DNA from: an uncultured Pelagibacteraceae bacterium
GTDB taxonomy: Bacteria; Pseudomonadota; Alphaproteobacteria; Pelagibacterales; Pelagibacteraceae
DNA length: 64,000 nt
Assembly (NCBI GenBank): GCA_902587145.1
Contig: CACIKD010000002.1
Location: 62,001-126,000 of the forward strand
Direction of reading: 5' to 3'
Shown: positions 8,634-18,102 of the stretch, piece after piece
Layout: each line of letters opens with the position of its first letter
How positions within the stretch are numbered: the first letter of the stretch is position 1
Position numbers and translations under genes: made by a program
The notes under the pieces: model-generated
What the model saw: the letters and a program-made list of their open reading frames with translations, nothing else
Told to the model about the DNA's origin: nothing
Databases searched by the model: none

Positions 8634-9496
8634 TAAAAAAAGGGATTATTTTAGCTGGTGGTCTTGGAACAAGAATGAGTCCAATTACAAAATCCGTAAA
8701 TAAACAACTACTTCCAATTTATGATAAGCCATTAATTTATTATCCATTATCTGTGCTGATGCTTGCTGGTATAAAAGATGTTTTAGTTATTGTTAATAAG
8801 GGTCAAGTGGGTCAGTTTAAGAAGATTTTAAAAAATGGAGAAAATTTTGGCATCAAAATACAGTATAAAGAACAAAAACAACCAAACGGTTTACCTGAAG
8901 CTTTCATTATTGGTGAAAAATTTATCGATAAAAACGGAGTAGCTTTGATTTTAGGTGACAATTTTTTTTATGCGCAAAGTTTAACCAAAACATTGCAAAA
9001 TGCAATTAAGCTTAAAAGTGGAGCAAAAGTATTTTTACATCCTGTTAGCAATCCAAAACTTTATGGAATAGCGTCAATAAAAAATAAAAAAATATTAAAT
9101 CTAAAAGAAAAACCTAAATCCACAACATCAAACTTGGCAGTCACAGGGTTGTATTTTTTTGATAAAAACGTTGTTAGCATTAGTAAAACACTTAAACCAT
9201 CAAAAAGAAAAGAGTTAGAGATTATTGATCTTTTAAACATATATAGAAGAAAAAATAAACTAAGCGCTGAATTTTTAGGAAGAGGTGGAGCTTGGTTAGA
9301 TGCTGGTTCTATAGATGATTATTATGATACGACTTCATTTGTTTCAGCTATACAAAAAAGACAAGGTTTTAAAATTGCCTGCCTGGAAGAAATTGCATTA
9401 AAAAAAAAATGGATAAACAAAAAAGTCCTACTAGAAAGTATCAAGTTTTACGGTAATTGTGATTACTCAAAATATTTAAATCGATTAATATCTTAG
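8630..9496 (+). CDS. rmlA: Glucose-1-phosphate thymidylyltransferase
   Basis: A 288-residue nucleotidyltransferase that makes dTDP-glucose. The signature GIILAGGLGTRMSPITKSVN and KQLLPIYDKPLIYYPL are intact, as are LILGDNFFY and GRGGAWLDAGS. It supplies RmlB, encoded immediately upstream with overlapping stop and start. Its 3' end overlaps the convergent DUF4422-like gene by four bases. Length is normal. Confidence 0.94.
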   Translation: MIKKGIILAGGLGTRMSPITKSVNKQLLPIYDKPLIYYPLSVLMLAGIKDVLVIVNKGQVGQFKKILKNGENFGIKIQYKEQKQPNGLPEAFIIGEKFIDKNGVALILGDNFFYAQSLTKTLQNAIKLKSGAKVFLHPVSNPKLYGIASIKNKKILNLKEKPKSTTSNLAVTGLYFFDKNVVSISKTLKPSKRKELEIIDLLNIYRRKNKLSAEFLGRGGAWLDAGSIDDYYDTTSFVSAIQKRQGFKIACLEEIALKKKWINKKVLLESIKFYGNCDYSKYLNRLIS

Positions 9497-10314
9497 TTAC
9501 CGCTTATATCGTGAAATAGAATTGGTAACTCTTTATATTTTGCATTTTTTTTAAACCAATAAGACAAAAATCTTTCAGCTAAAAAACCATAAATTCTCGT
9601 TAATCCATATCCTTTAAGATCATCAAAACCAAATAATTTTTCACATCTTTCTAACCATGGGAAAACTTCATTGTAGTAAGAATTAAGTAATGTTTTAGAT
9701 TTACAAATGAACATGTTGTGAGGATTAAAAGAGACTTCATTATTTACAAATCTCTTAAAGTCTTCTTTATTTTCTTTATCAAGTAAATTTATTGCTTTAT
9801 CAAGGTTATTTCTGCCATGCATTAAATCAAAATGAAATTTTATATTTCTTGCTTTTTCATTAAATAACACCATAGGATTTGATGCTACTAAAGGAAAACC
9901 ATTTTTTAAAAATTTCATTATTTTTCTTTGATTTACAAATAAAGGGTCGCCAAGAATAACATCAAATTCATTAAAATCATCTGGTATCTTTTTAAGAATT
10001 TTTTTTTGTAAATTTTTCAAATTTAACTCATTATTGGGGGTAAAATCTAATGACCAAAATTTTCTGTATTGACAAAATCCAATCCAATTTTGATTAATTT
10101 GATCTAAGTAGTTTTTCCATAACCAATAGTGAAACGAATACTCCCCATAATACTTATTTTTTTTTGAAATGTTATTGCCACTTTTATCGCTAAAACAATT
10201 TTGAGGAAAATTTTTTTCCCCTAAACCAACAGGTATATAATTCATTTGTTCTATAATGCTGAGATGATTAGGCTCTAAGGTCAAACAAAACATTTTTAGA
10301 TTATTATTAGTCAT
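9493..10314 (-). CDS. DUF4422-like putative glycosyltransferase
   Basis: A 273-residue cytoplasmic protein. YWLWKNYLDQINQNWIGFCQYRKFW resembles the conserved core of DUF4422 proteins (tyrosine/tryptophan-rich segment followed by GxCxYRRF), a family placed near capsule and exopolysaccharide glycosyltransferases. The ends differ from typical members, so this is a divergent relative. It overlaps the GT2 gene at 10307 by eight bases and is likely co-transcribed. A transferase role is inferred from family and context. Confidence 0.6.
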   Translation of the reverse strand: MTNNNLKMFCLTLEPNHLSIIEQMNYIPVGLGEKNFPQNCFSDKSGNNISKKNKYYGEYSFHYWLWKNYLDQINQNWIGFCQYRKFWSLDFTPNNELNLKNLQKKILKKIPDDFNEFDVILGDPLFVNQRKIMKFLKNGFPLVASNPMVLFNEKARNIKFHFDLMHGRNNLDKAINLLDKENKEDFKRFVNNEVSFNPHNMFICKSKTLLNSYYNEVFPWLERCEKLFGFDDLKGYGLTRIYGFLAERFLSYWFKKNAKYKELPILFHDISGN

Positions 10315-11179
10315 TTTTAAGATTAATCCTGTATGAAGATTTTCTTAAGAAAATACCATTTAGCGCACCCATGAGGCTTGCTAAATTTAATCTAGCATCA
10401 AATAAATTTATTTTTACTAATGATATTATAATGCCTATTGTATTTTTATAAACATTAGGAATTATTTTTTTTAAAGCGTATATATAATTTTGATTTTTTT
10501 TAAAAAAATAAAACTTAGACCAACTAAAATGCCAATTTCTATTGATTAAAATTTCATTATCAAATTTTTTGTGAGAAGAGCTTGTGCCCAAATGTCTAAA
10601 TTTTAATCCTTTAATAATAAACATCTTATGTTTTAATTTTTCTAATTTTTTACATAAGTCAGTAGTCTCAAAATACATAAAAAAATTTTCATCTAGTATT
10701 TTTGTTTTTTTGAACTTTTTTCTATTAATTATGCAAAAACACCAATCTATATCTTTTACTTTTTCAATTTTAAAATTGCATATTTTTTTTTTTAAAAATT
10801 CAATATTTTCTAAAGAAGTAAAATTTTTATAAATTTTTTGATTTTTATATTCAGGTGCTAACAAAGTAAATTTTTTAAAACTATTAATTATTTTCTCTAT
10901 TTTTTCTATTAAATTTTTATTTATTATGACATCTGGTGTAATTGTTAATACAAAATTGTTTTTGCATTTTTTGAAGGCCAAATTAAAGGCTTTAGCATAA
11001 CCTAAGTTTTCACTAGGTATTATTACATTTACATTTTTAAATTTTTTTTCTAACATTTTTGTTGATTGAGTCATAGAATTTTCAATGATTATTATTTGAT
11101 GTTTTTTTTTAAAATTAGATAAAATTTTTTTTAATAAATGACCACTTTGAAAAGATATTACAATAACTGATAATTTCAT
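10307..11179 (-). CDS. Family 2 glycosyltransferase
   Basis: A 290-residue GT2 protein, paralogous to the gene at 6695-7534: shared NLGYAKAFNLAF, a PDVIINKN segment in the metal-site position, and the same WHFSWSKFYFFKKNQNYIYA C-terminal motif. It is extremely rich in Lys, Ile, Phe and Asn. It lies just downstream of tRNA-Met on the same strand and upstream of the DUF4422-like gene. The sugar transferred is unknown. Confidence 0.82.
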   Translation of the reverse strand: MKLSVIVISFQSGHLLKKILSNFKKKHQIIIIENSMTQSTKMLEKKFKNVNVIIPSENLGYAKAFNLAFKKCKNNFVLTITPDVIINKNLIEKIEKIINSFKKFTLLAPEYKNQKIYKNFTSLENIEFLKKKICNFKIEKVKDIDWCFCIINRKKFKKTKILDENFFMYFETTDLCKKLEKLKHKMFIIKGLKFRHLGTSSSHKKFDNEILINRNWHFSWSKFYFFKKNQNYIYALKKIIPNVYKNTIGIIISLVKINLFDARLNLASLMGALNGIFLRKSSYRINLKND

Positions 11180-11187
11180 AATTTTTG

Positions 11188-11264
11188 TGGTAGCGAGGGG
11201 CGGAGTCGAACCGCCGACCCCAGGCTTATGAGTCCTGTGCTCTAACCAACTGAGCTACCTCGCC
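11188..11264 (-). tRNA. tRNA-Met (CAU)
   Basis: Read on the minus strand, 77 bases fold as a tRNA: acceptor GGCGAGG/CCTCGCT, D-arm AGCTCAGTTGGTTAGAGC, anticodon loop CTCATAA with anticodon CAU, T-arm GGCGGTTCGACTCCGCC, and an encoded CCA. The absence of the three G:C initiator pairs points to elongator Met; a lysidine-modified tRNA-Ile(CAU) cannot be fully excluded. Position 1:72 is G-U, and the last anticodon-stem pair (31:39) is an A-G mismatch. Confidence 0.93.
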
Positions 11265-11290
11265 ATCTAGAAAGAATTATAGTATTTTTT

Positions 11291-12337
11291 TTATACATTC
11301 AATAATCTTTTTCTTATTATTTTATTTAATGGTTTTTCATACAGACTGAATACTATACTTGCTATAAAACCTAGTGATAAAAAATAAGCAAAAAAGAAAA
11401 TAGTGTTATTAAATAAATTTATTTTAATAGATAAAATGTCAAATAAATAAATAATTGAGAGTTGATATGGGACATGCAGTAAATAAAGACCGTATGTTAA
11501 ATTTCCAAGAAAACCAAAGCTATTTTTTACATTTTCTCCTTTAATAAAATCTTCAAAGCTTAAGAAAAATAATAATAATGAGGGGCAAAATAGAAATGTT
11601 TTAAAATTTCCTGTAAATGAAAATCCTAACAAAAGTAAACTTAAAATCATAAAAATCATTTTTTTTGTATTATAATTTACTAAAAAATAGATTATCGAAC
11701 CTGAAAAAAATAGTCTTGCACACTCTAAAAATAGCGTGTTAAAAATATTTGATTTATCAATTAGTATAAGTATTAGGGATAATAAAATTAAAAATTTCAA
11801 TTGATATTTTTTGAGTATTTTTATTAAGCAAAAAAACAGAATATAAATACCAATCTCTACTGAGACACTCCAAATAGGTGCATTAAATGAATGTCCACTT
11901 TCAAAACCCCAAGAAGAAATAAAAAATAACTGAAGAAAAAAATGATAAAAATCATTAATATATTTAAATTGAAAATCTCCGAAATTTGTAAAATAAAGAA
12001 ATTGAGATAAAGCCACAAATAATAAAGTTGCAAAATGAAGTGGATAAAGCCTAGCGACTCTATTTATAGAAAATTCTTTAAACGATGTATTTTTTTTTGA
12101 TGACAAATATACATGGGCAAAAACGAAACCAGATATAGTGTAAAAAACATGCACTCCATAAAATCCATATGAATATAGCCAGTCAATAAAATTATAAAAA
12201 GGTAATTTTAACCTTGCAATCTCGTAATCGTTATCAGAAAGTATATTAAATGGACCAAAGAAATGTCTATAATGGTATAGTAAAACACTCAAAGAAGTTA
12301 AAAATCTTAAAATTTCAACACTAAAATACCTTTTCAT
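11291..12337 (-). CDS. Acyltransferase family 3 membrane protein (OafA-like)
   Basis: A 348-residue polytopic membrane protein with about ten hydrophobic segments. The N-terminal VEILRFLTSLSVLLYHYRHF contains the conserved Arg and the His of acyltransferase-3 enzymes, and YGVHVFYTISGFVFAHVY matches the second conserved loop. Such enzymes O-acetylate or otherwise acylate LPS and exopolysaccharide sugars at the inner membrane. It abuts the GT61 gene at 12338 with no spacer, so they form one transcript. The acyl acceptor is unknown. Confidence 0.85.
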   Translation of the reverse strand: MKRYFSVEILRFLTSLSVLLYHYRHFFGPFNILSDNDYEIARLKLPFYNFIDWLYSYGFYGVHVFYTISGFVFAHVYLSSKKNTSFKEFSINRVARLYPLHFATLLFVALSQFLYFTNFGDFQFKYINDFYHFFLQLFFISSWGFESGHSFNAPIWSVSVEIGIYILFFCLIKILKKYQLKFLILLSLILILIDKSNIFNTLFLECARLFFSGSIIYFLVNYNTKKMIFMILSLLLLGFSFTGNFKTFLFCPSLLLFFLSFEDFIKGENVKNSFGFLGNLTYGLYLLHVPYQLSIIYLFDILSIKINLFNNTIFFFAYFLSLGFIASIVFSLYEKPLNKIIRKRLLNV

Positions 12338-13444
12338 TTATAATTTTTTTTCTAATTCATTTAAATTCACTTTTATATGTCCCATTTGATTATTTAAATC
12401 AAATTTTTCAGGTTTTACAGAAATACAATCGTAATTTACATTGCACTTTTTTATTAGGTTTTCACACATTTTACCAGCACCTGCTGGTTTGAGTTCAAGT
12501 ATTTTTAACTCTGGTTTACTGAAAATGACATTTGCAAAACCAGCTCCGTGCAACCCAACTATATTTTTTGCGTTATAAAATAATTTCATTTGATCTTTAA
12601 ATGAGTAAGATGAGAGTGTAATAATTTTAAAATCCCTTCCTTTTAAGCAGTTTACTACCTCTTTTTCATTTATTATTTTTCTTAAGTTTGCAACATTGGG
12701 ATGAGAGTCACTTCTATCTATGTAAATATTGGTTGGAAAATTTTTATCACTTAATAATTTATCTTTATTAAGAGTTTTTTTTAACCAATTAATAATCCAC
12801 ATTGGTAAATTTTGAATTTCATTAGATGCATCATTATTAATTACATAAGGATGATCTGAAACAATAATTTGATCACATTCGATATGTCTTTGTTTAATAC
12901 TTGATAATCTTTTGTCTCTAGGTATTCCTATTATATCCAATGTTTCAATTTGGAATTTATTTTTTAAATTTGGTAAAAGGAAGTAATTTATATCGTTCAA
13001 ATTTTGGATATTTTCTAAAATTTTAAATCTAGGTAAAACATCGAATAACCAATGCCAGTAATTATTATTCCCCCCGCCACCTGTAAGTAAAGAAAATACT
13101 TTACCTTTTATTTTTTTTTTTAATCTTGGAGTGCCCTTTGTTAAAACGATATTTTTATTTATTACATCAAATTTCGTGTTTCTAATTTGAAAAGATGGTC
13201 CCTCAATAATGTTATCGTCCTTAATTATAGCAGCATCATTTATGGTATCGGTGTAAAGTCTCGCCTTATTAATGACATATATTTTATAATTATACTGGTT
13301 GTCAATTTTGGAGGCTAGAAGTTTTGAATTTAAATCATTTTTTAATGGCCTAAAGTCTTTTATTTCTCCGTAAAATAATTTAAAAAGTCCATAAGTGAAC
13401 TTTTTAAATAGCAATTGTAATTTTTTTTTAATAATGTAAATCAA
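12338..13444 (-). CDS. Family 61 glycosyltransferase (DUF563-like)
   Basis: A 368-residue protein with the GT61 pattern: LTGGGGNNNYWHWLFDVLPRF in the middle and NIVGLHGAGFANVIFS near the end, the latter being the nucleotide-binding region. YIDRSDSHPNVANLR is also family-typical. There is no ATG before residue 80, so translation probably starts at TTG 13444 or another non-ATG codon nearby. It is divergent from gmd across 50 bases and would act in polysaccharide assembly. Confidence 0.8.
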   Translation of the reverse strand: MIYIIKKKLQLLFKKFTYGLFKLFYGEIKDFRPLKNDLNSKLLASKIDNQYNYKIYVINKARLYTDTINDAAIIKDDNIIEGPSFQIRNTKFDVINKNIVLTKGTPRLKKKIKGKVFSLLTGGGGNNNYWHWLFDVLPRFKILENIQNLNDINYFLLPNLKNKFQIETLDIIGIPRDKRLSSIKQRHIECDQIIVSDHPYVINNDASNEIQNLPMWIINWLKKTLNKDKLLSDKNFPTNIYIDRSDSHPNVANLRKIINEKEVVNCLKGRDFKIITLSSYSFKDQMKLFYNAKNIVGLHGAGFANVIFSKPELKILELKPAGAGKMCENLIKKCNVNYDCISVKPEKFDLNNQMGHIKVNLNELEKKL

Positions 13445-13494
13445 TTTAAAAAATATTTAATATTATTAATAACATTAATTAACTAAAATATATA

Positions 13495-14478
13495 ATGCCT
13501 AAAAGAGCTTTAATTACAGGAATAACAGGCCAGGATGGTTCTTATTTAGCTGAGTTTTTATTAAAAAAGAATTACAGAGTCCACGGTTTAGTTAGAAGAG
13601 TCGCTGCAGAAGATAGTAATCATAGACTATGGAGATTAAGACATTTACTTGAAAAAATTACCTTGCATCCCGCTTCATTGGAAAGTTATGCCAGTATGGC
13701 AAAAATTATTCAGAGAATTAAGCCTAATGAGGTTTATCATTTAGGTGCACAAAGTTATATTGATTATTCATTTAGAGATGAGTTTTCCACACTAAATACT
13801 AACATAAATGGAACTCATTATATTTTATCTGCACTAAAAGAATTCTCCCCAAAAACCAAATTTTACTTTGCTGGCTCTTCTGAAATGTATGGAAAAGTTA
13901 GACAGGTGCCCCAAACAGAAAAAACTCCCTTTTATCCAAGGTCAGTATATGGAATTTCAAAAGTCGCAGGTTTTGATTTAACTAGAAATTACAGAGAGGC
14001 ATATAAAATGTTTTGTTGTAGTGGGATTTTATTTAATCACGAATCTCCAAGAAGAGGTTTTGAATTTGTTACGCGGAAAATTACTCATGCAGTAGCAAGG
14101 ATAAAATTTGGTCTTCAAAAAGAGTTAAAACTGGGAAATATGGATGCAAAAAGAGATTGGGGACATGCACAAGACTATGTTGAAGCAATGTGGCTTATGT
14201 TAAACAAAAAAAAACCAGATGATTATGTTATAAGTACGGGTTTGCAATATTCTGTAAGAGATTTTGCTAAATTAGCGTTTAAATTAGTTGATCTAGATTA
14301 TAGAAAATTTATTAAGATAGAAAAAAATCTTTACCGACCATCTGAAGTGGATAGTTTGTTAGGTGACTGTCGAAAAGCAAAAAGAGAGCTGAAATGGAAA
14401 CCAAAATATAATTTTAAAAAATTAGTTGAAGATATGGTGAGAGCGGATCTCGAATTTGTTGAAAAAGAAGGCTATTAG
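13495..14478 (+). CDS. gmd: GDP-mannose 4,6-dehydratase
   Basis: A 327-residue extended SDR producing GDP-4-keto-6-deoxymannose. ITGITGQDGSYLAEFLLKK, VHGLVRR, HPASLES and RDWGHAQDYVEAMWLML are all diagnostic, with SSEMYG and YGISKVAG holding the active site. The gene is slightly shorter than E. coli Gmd (373) but matches short bacterial forms. No fcl/rmd partner is obvious next to it, so the final GDP sugar (fucose, rhamnose or perosamine) cannot be named. Confidence 0.93.
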   Translation: MPKRALITGITGQDGSYLAEFLLKKNYRVHGLVRRVAAEDSNHRLWRLRHLLEKITLHPASLESYASMAKIIQRIKPNEVYHLGAQSYIDYSFRDEFSTLNTNINGTHYILSALKEFSPKTKFYFAGSSEMYGKVRQVPQTEKTPFYPRSVYGISKVAGFDLTRNYREAYKMFCCSGILFNHESPRRGFEFVTRKITHAVARIKFGLQKELKLGNMDAKRDWGHAQDYVEAMWLMLNKKKPDDYVISTGLQYSVRDFAKLAFKLVDLDYRKFIKIEKNLYRPSEVDSLLGDCRKAKRELKWKPKYNFKKLVEDMVRADLEFVEKEGY

Positions 14479-14489
14479 TAATCTTTATT

Positions 14490-15362
14490 GTGAAAAAAAT
14501 TTTCTTTAAATTTTTTAAAAAAAAAAGAAATTCGAATAATGAAAGATATAAAAACTATATAATACCAAAAATAAATGAGTTCTACAAAAGTATAGATAGC
14601 AAAGATACAATTTCATTTCTTCATTATGGACATCTAGGTGATATAATAAATTCTTTGCCGACTATAAAGCTATTATCAAAAACAAAAAATTGTCATTTAT
14701 ACATTCAAAGTGATAAAAAAATCCCTGATCATGCAATTACTAAGGATCATCCCTTTGGTGATGTTTATCTAACTAAAAATTCAATCGTGAAATTAATCCC
14801 TCTGTTAAAACAACAAAGATTTCTTGAAAAGGTTGAAACTTTTAGTAATCAAAAAATAGATATTGATTTAAATTTTTTTAGAGAATTGCCAATTAATTTT
14901 AACATTGACTCAGTTAGATGGTATTCTCATCTCACAGGAACTTTTCCAGATTTATCAGAGACTTACTTAAACGTAGCTTCAAATGACAAATATAAAAATT
15001 TTATAGTTATTATGAGAAGTCTAAGGAGACAAAATGATCAAATAGATTATTCTTTTTTGAGTTCTTACAATAAGATTGTTTTCCTAGGTTTAGAAAATGA
15101 ATACAAGAATTTAAAAGATAAAATAATTAATCTTGAGCATTACGAAAGCAATGATTTTTTAGAATTAGCCTCAATTATCAAAGGTTCAAAATTATTTATA
15201 GGAAATTTATCTTTTGGTTACGCTTTAGCAGAAGCTCTAAAAGTTCCAAGGCTTTTAGAGTCCGGACCCAATTTTCCGCTAGTCTATCCTAACGGACATA
15301 AGGCATATGATTTTTATTTTCAAAGCCACTTTGAGTCACTTGTCAAAAAGTTATATAATTAA
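14490..15362 (+). CDS. GT9-like / GT-B fold putative glycosyltransferase
   Basis: A 290-residue protein starting at a GTG 12 bases after gmd. FLHYGHLGDIINSLPTIKLL resembles the GT9 N-terminal loop, and LFIGNLSFGYALAEALKVPRLLES resembles the donor-binding region of heptosyltransferase-type proteins. The middle is poorly conserved, so I regard this as a divergent member. Co-direction with gmd suggests a polysaccharide role. Its end meets the convergent methyltransferase gene with a four-base overlap. Confidence 0.6.
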   Translation: MKKIFFKFFKKKRNSNNERYKNYIIPKINEFYKSIDSKDTISFLHYGHLGDIINSLPTIKLLSKTKNCHLYIQSDKKIPDHAITKDHPFGDVYLTKNSIVKLIPLLKQQRFLEKVETFSNQKIDIDLNFFRELPINFNIDSVRWYSHLTGTFPDLSETYLNVASNDKYKNFIVIMRSLRRQNDQIDYSFLSSYNKIVFLGLENEYKNLKDKIINLEHYESNDFLELASIIKGSKLFIGNLSFGYALAEALKVPRLLESGPNFPLVYPNGHKAYDFYFQSHFESLVKKLYN

Positions 15363-16579
15363 ATTATTTCAAGATTTGGAAGTGGAAAAATAAATTTAGT
15401 CCCTTTTTTTCTAATATATTTTTCACGAGATAAAATTTCTTTTTTAAAATGCCAAGGTAAAACTAGATAATAATCTGGATTATGGAATCTCGACAATACT
15501 TCTGAAATAATTTTTATTTTTGTACCAGGTGTATATAGATTAAATTTATTTTCATTTCTTTCAGCTGCGTAGCTTATAATTTTGTTATTTAATTTATAAT
15601 ACTGCAATAAAACATTACCTTTGGTCGAGGCTCCATAACAATGGATTTTTTTTCCAGATTTTTTTATTTTTTTTAAAAACTGAACAAGTTTTTTTTTAGA
15701 TGTATCAATTTTATTTATAAATTTTTTATAAGTTTCGATATTTGTAAGTTTAAGCTTTTTTTCTATATTCATTTCTTTTTTAATAATTGACGAATTATCT
15801 ACAAAGTGTGATTTATTGTGACAAATATAATATTGTTTGCTTGCACCGTTTATTTTATTTTTTTTTATATCGAAAATCCTTAAACCATTTTTTCTGCATA
15901 ATTCCATAATTACTTTTGAACTGTAATACTCTAAATGCTCATGGCAAATAGTGTCGAACATTTTGTTTTCTATTATTGAAGCTAAATCTGCAAATTCCAA
16001 TAAGCAAATTCCTTTAATATGTAAAAGTTTTTTTATATCTTTTAAAAATTTATTTGGGTCTGCTGCATCATAAAAAACTGAAAGAGCTGTAATAATTTTA
16101 AACTTTTTTTTTTTAGCGTATGAATTTATCTTATTCGAGGAAAAGAAGCTTGAAATTTTAAATTTAACATCTTTATATTCATCTATATATTTGTTTAATA
16201 TAGGATCTATTCCACATTTAATAATGTTTGAATTGTAAAATTTTAATAAAGAACCATCATTACTAGCGATATCCATTACTAATTCATTTTTTCTCAATTT
16301 TACTTTTTTTGATAAATACCTCACTACGCTTTTAACGTGATTTAACATGGTTTTATTAATACCTGTTCTGTAACCATAGTCAGGCCCATACAAATAATTT
16401 AAATCAAAGTTATGACCTAATTGGACAAGTTTACATCTATCACAGATTACTAATACGATTGGTTTTTTTTTAATATTTTGACTCTGATTTGGAAACTTTC
16501 CAGTAAAACACATGTTACCTAATGAGAATAGTTTAATTAACTTTTTTGATTTACAGTTTCTACAGCTTTTGAGCTTCAT
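15359..16579 (-). CDS. Sugar C-methyltransferase-type protein (zinc-binding + SAM domain)
   Basis: A 406-residue protein with the three-part layout of deoxysugar C-methyltransferases such as TylC3/EvaC. It has an N-terminal zinc site (CRNC at residues 6-9 and CDRC near residue 48), a SAM-binding domain with VMDIASNDGSLLKFY, and a C-terminal domain with HCYGASTKGNVLLQYY. DTICHEHLEYYS carries the conserved catalytic His/Glu pair. It would methylate a nucleotide-keto-sugar. A relative lies at 20068-21267. The exact sugar is unknown. Confidence 0.8.
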   Translation of the reverse strand: MKLKSCRNCKSKKLIKLFSLGNMCFTGKFPNQSQNIKKKPIVLVICDRCKLVQLGHNFDLNYLYGPDYGYRTGINKTMLNHVKSVVRYLSKKVKLRKNELVMDIASNDGSLLKFYNSNIIKCGIDPILNKYIDEYKDVKFKISSFFSSNKINSYAKKKKFKIITALSVFYDAADPNKFLKDIKKLLHIKGICLLEFADLASIIENKMFDTICHEHLEYYSSKVIMELCRKNGLRIFDIKKNKINGASKQYYICHNKSHFVDNSSIIKKEMNIEKKLKLTNIETYKKFINKIDTSKKKLVQFLKKIKKSGKKIHCYGASTKGNVLLQYYKLNNKIISYAAERNENKFNLYTPGTKIKIISEVLSRFHNPDYYLVLPWHFKKEILSREKYIRKKGTKFIFPLPNLEII

Positions 16580-16659
16580 TAAACATTTATATCAATGACG
16601 TGGTTAGTAGCAATTGAAATAAGAGCTTGAAATTCAATAAAAAGTGAAAGGGTAATTTA

Positions 16660-16860
16660 TTACAGAGTTAAAATTATACCAAAAACTGTCACTGCCGATA
16701 CCGCAGCTGCGCCTAATATGATGCTATTTTTTCTGTCTCTTTTTTTGTCCTCGTTCATTTTTGAGACCAAATCGTTTACATCAACTCTTTTTTTGCGGCT
16801 AGTTGGATTATCTAACCAAGAGTAATGATTAACATTTTTTTCTTCAGGTTGTGCACTCAT
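16660..16860 (-). CDS. Small single-pass membrane protein, unknown
   Basis: A 66-residue protein. The first 43 residues are charged and cytoplasmic in character (WLDNPTSRKKRVDVNDLVSKM), followed by one hydrophobic helix, SIILGAAAVSAVTVFGIILTL, that ends the protein. The shape recalls tail-anchored small proteins and aa3-type oxidase subunit IV, but I do not recognise a family. It stands alone between the methyltransferase gene and ald, with 123 bases of AT-rich spacer on the ald side in which I see nothing definite. Confidence 0.55.
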   Translation of the reverse strand: MSAQPEEKNVNHYSWLDNPTSRKKRVDVNDLVSKMNEDKKRDRKNSIILGAAAVSAVTVFGIILTL

Positions 16861-16983
16861 ACTAAAATCATTAAATCATATATCGAATAATATTTTAATC
16901 TATTTTTTGTTCACATTGGGTGGTTTAGGAAATAATTTCTTGTAAGTAAGAAACTTTTTTAAGAGTTTAAGACCGGTTTGGGT

Positions 16984-18102
16984 TTATGTTGTAATTGCCT
17001 TTTCTGGAGGGAAATATTTTATTTTAAAAGCCTCAGCAACCCCTTTACAAGTTATCTTTCCTTTAAAAATATTTAATCCAGCTAAGAAATTTTTGTCAGC
17101 TAAAAGCGTCTTTTTGTAACCTTGATCAGCAATTTTAATTAATAAAGGCAAAGTCGCTTTATTTAATGCCATTGTAGACGTACGAGGGACACCACCAGGC
17201 ATATTAGCAACGCAATAATGCACTACATCATTAACAATATAAGTTGGATTTGCGTGTGTAGTTGGTTTGCTGGTTTCTATACATCCGCCTTGATCAATTG
17301 CAACGTCAACAACTACTGAGCCTCTTTTCATAGACTTAATCATTTCTTTTGAAACTAATTTTGGTGCCTCTGCGCCTGGAATTAGAACGCCCCCAATTAA
17401 TAGATCACATTCAGATACCATTTTTTTAAGATCTATTTTTTCGCTTTCTACTGCTATAATTTTATCTCCAAATAATTTGTGTAATTGTTTCAATCTATCT
17501 TTAGATTTATCTATTATGTAAACTTTACTTTTCATTCCAGTAGCTATTATCGCTGCATTTTCTCCAACCACACCACCGCCTAAAATAACTACATTAGCTG
17601 GCTCGACTCCAGGTGCTCCTCCTAATAATAATCCTCTTCCCTTTTGATTTTTTTCAAGTGAGTGTGCACCAGCTTGTATTGACATTCTTCCTGCTACGGC
17701 ACTCATCGGTGCTAGTAAAGGGAGCCGACCATTATCATCTGTAACAGTTTCATATGCAATGCATATTGATTTTGATTTAATTAATCCTTCGGTAAGTTCT
17801 TTTGCAGCGGCTAAATGTAAGTAAGTATAAATTATTTGATTTTCTCTTATCATTTTCACTTCACTCATTTGAGGTTCTTTAACTTTGACAATTATCTCAG
17901 ATTTTTTAAATATTTCTTTGGCATTATCAATTATTTGAGCTCCGGCATTTTTGTAATCTTCATTTGTAAAACCTGCCTCAAATCCACCGTTGCTTTGCAC
18001 TAAAACCTTATGATTTTTTTTCGTTAAAACTTTAACGCTATCAGGAGTTAAGCCAATTCTATGCTCTTGAAGCTTTATTTCTTTTGGTACTCCGATGATC
18101 AT
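16984..18102 (-). CDS. ald: Alanine dehydrogenase
   Basis: A 372-residue NAD-dependent L-alanine dehydrogenase. MIIGVPKEIKLQEHRIGLTP, QSNGGFEAGF, YTYLHLAA, and the NAD site VVILGGGVVGENAA are classic. It deaminates alanine to pyruvate and ammonium. It directly follows the aminotransferase gene with no gap on the same strand, so it can regenerate pyruvate for that enzyme, the arrangement used in taurine and beta-alanine catabolism. Confidence 0.95.
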   Translation of the reverse strand: MIIGVPKEIKLQEHRIGLTPDSVKVLTKKNHKVLVQSNGGFEAGFTNEDYKNAGAQIIDNAKEIFKKSEIIVKVKEPQMSEVKMIRENQIIYTYLHLAAAKELTEGLIKSKSICIAYETVTDDNGRLPLLAPMSAVAGRMSIQAGAHSLEKNQKGRGLLLGGAPGVEPANVVILGGGVVGENAAIIATGMKSKVYIIDKSKDRLKQLHKLFGDKIIAVESEKIDLKKMVSECDLLIGGVLIPGAEAPKLVSKEMIKSMKRGSVVVDVAIDQGGCIETSKPTTHANPTYIVNDVVHYCVANMPGGVPRTSTMALNKATLPLLIKIADQGYKKTLLADKNFLAGLNIFKGKITCKGVAEAFKIKYFPPEKAITT

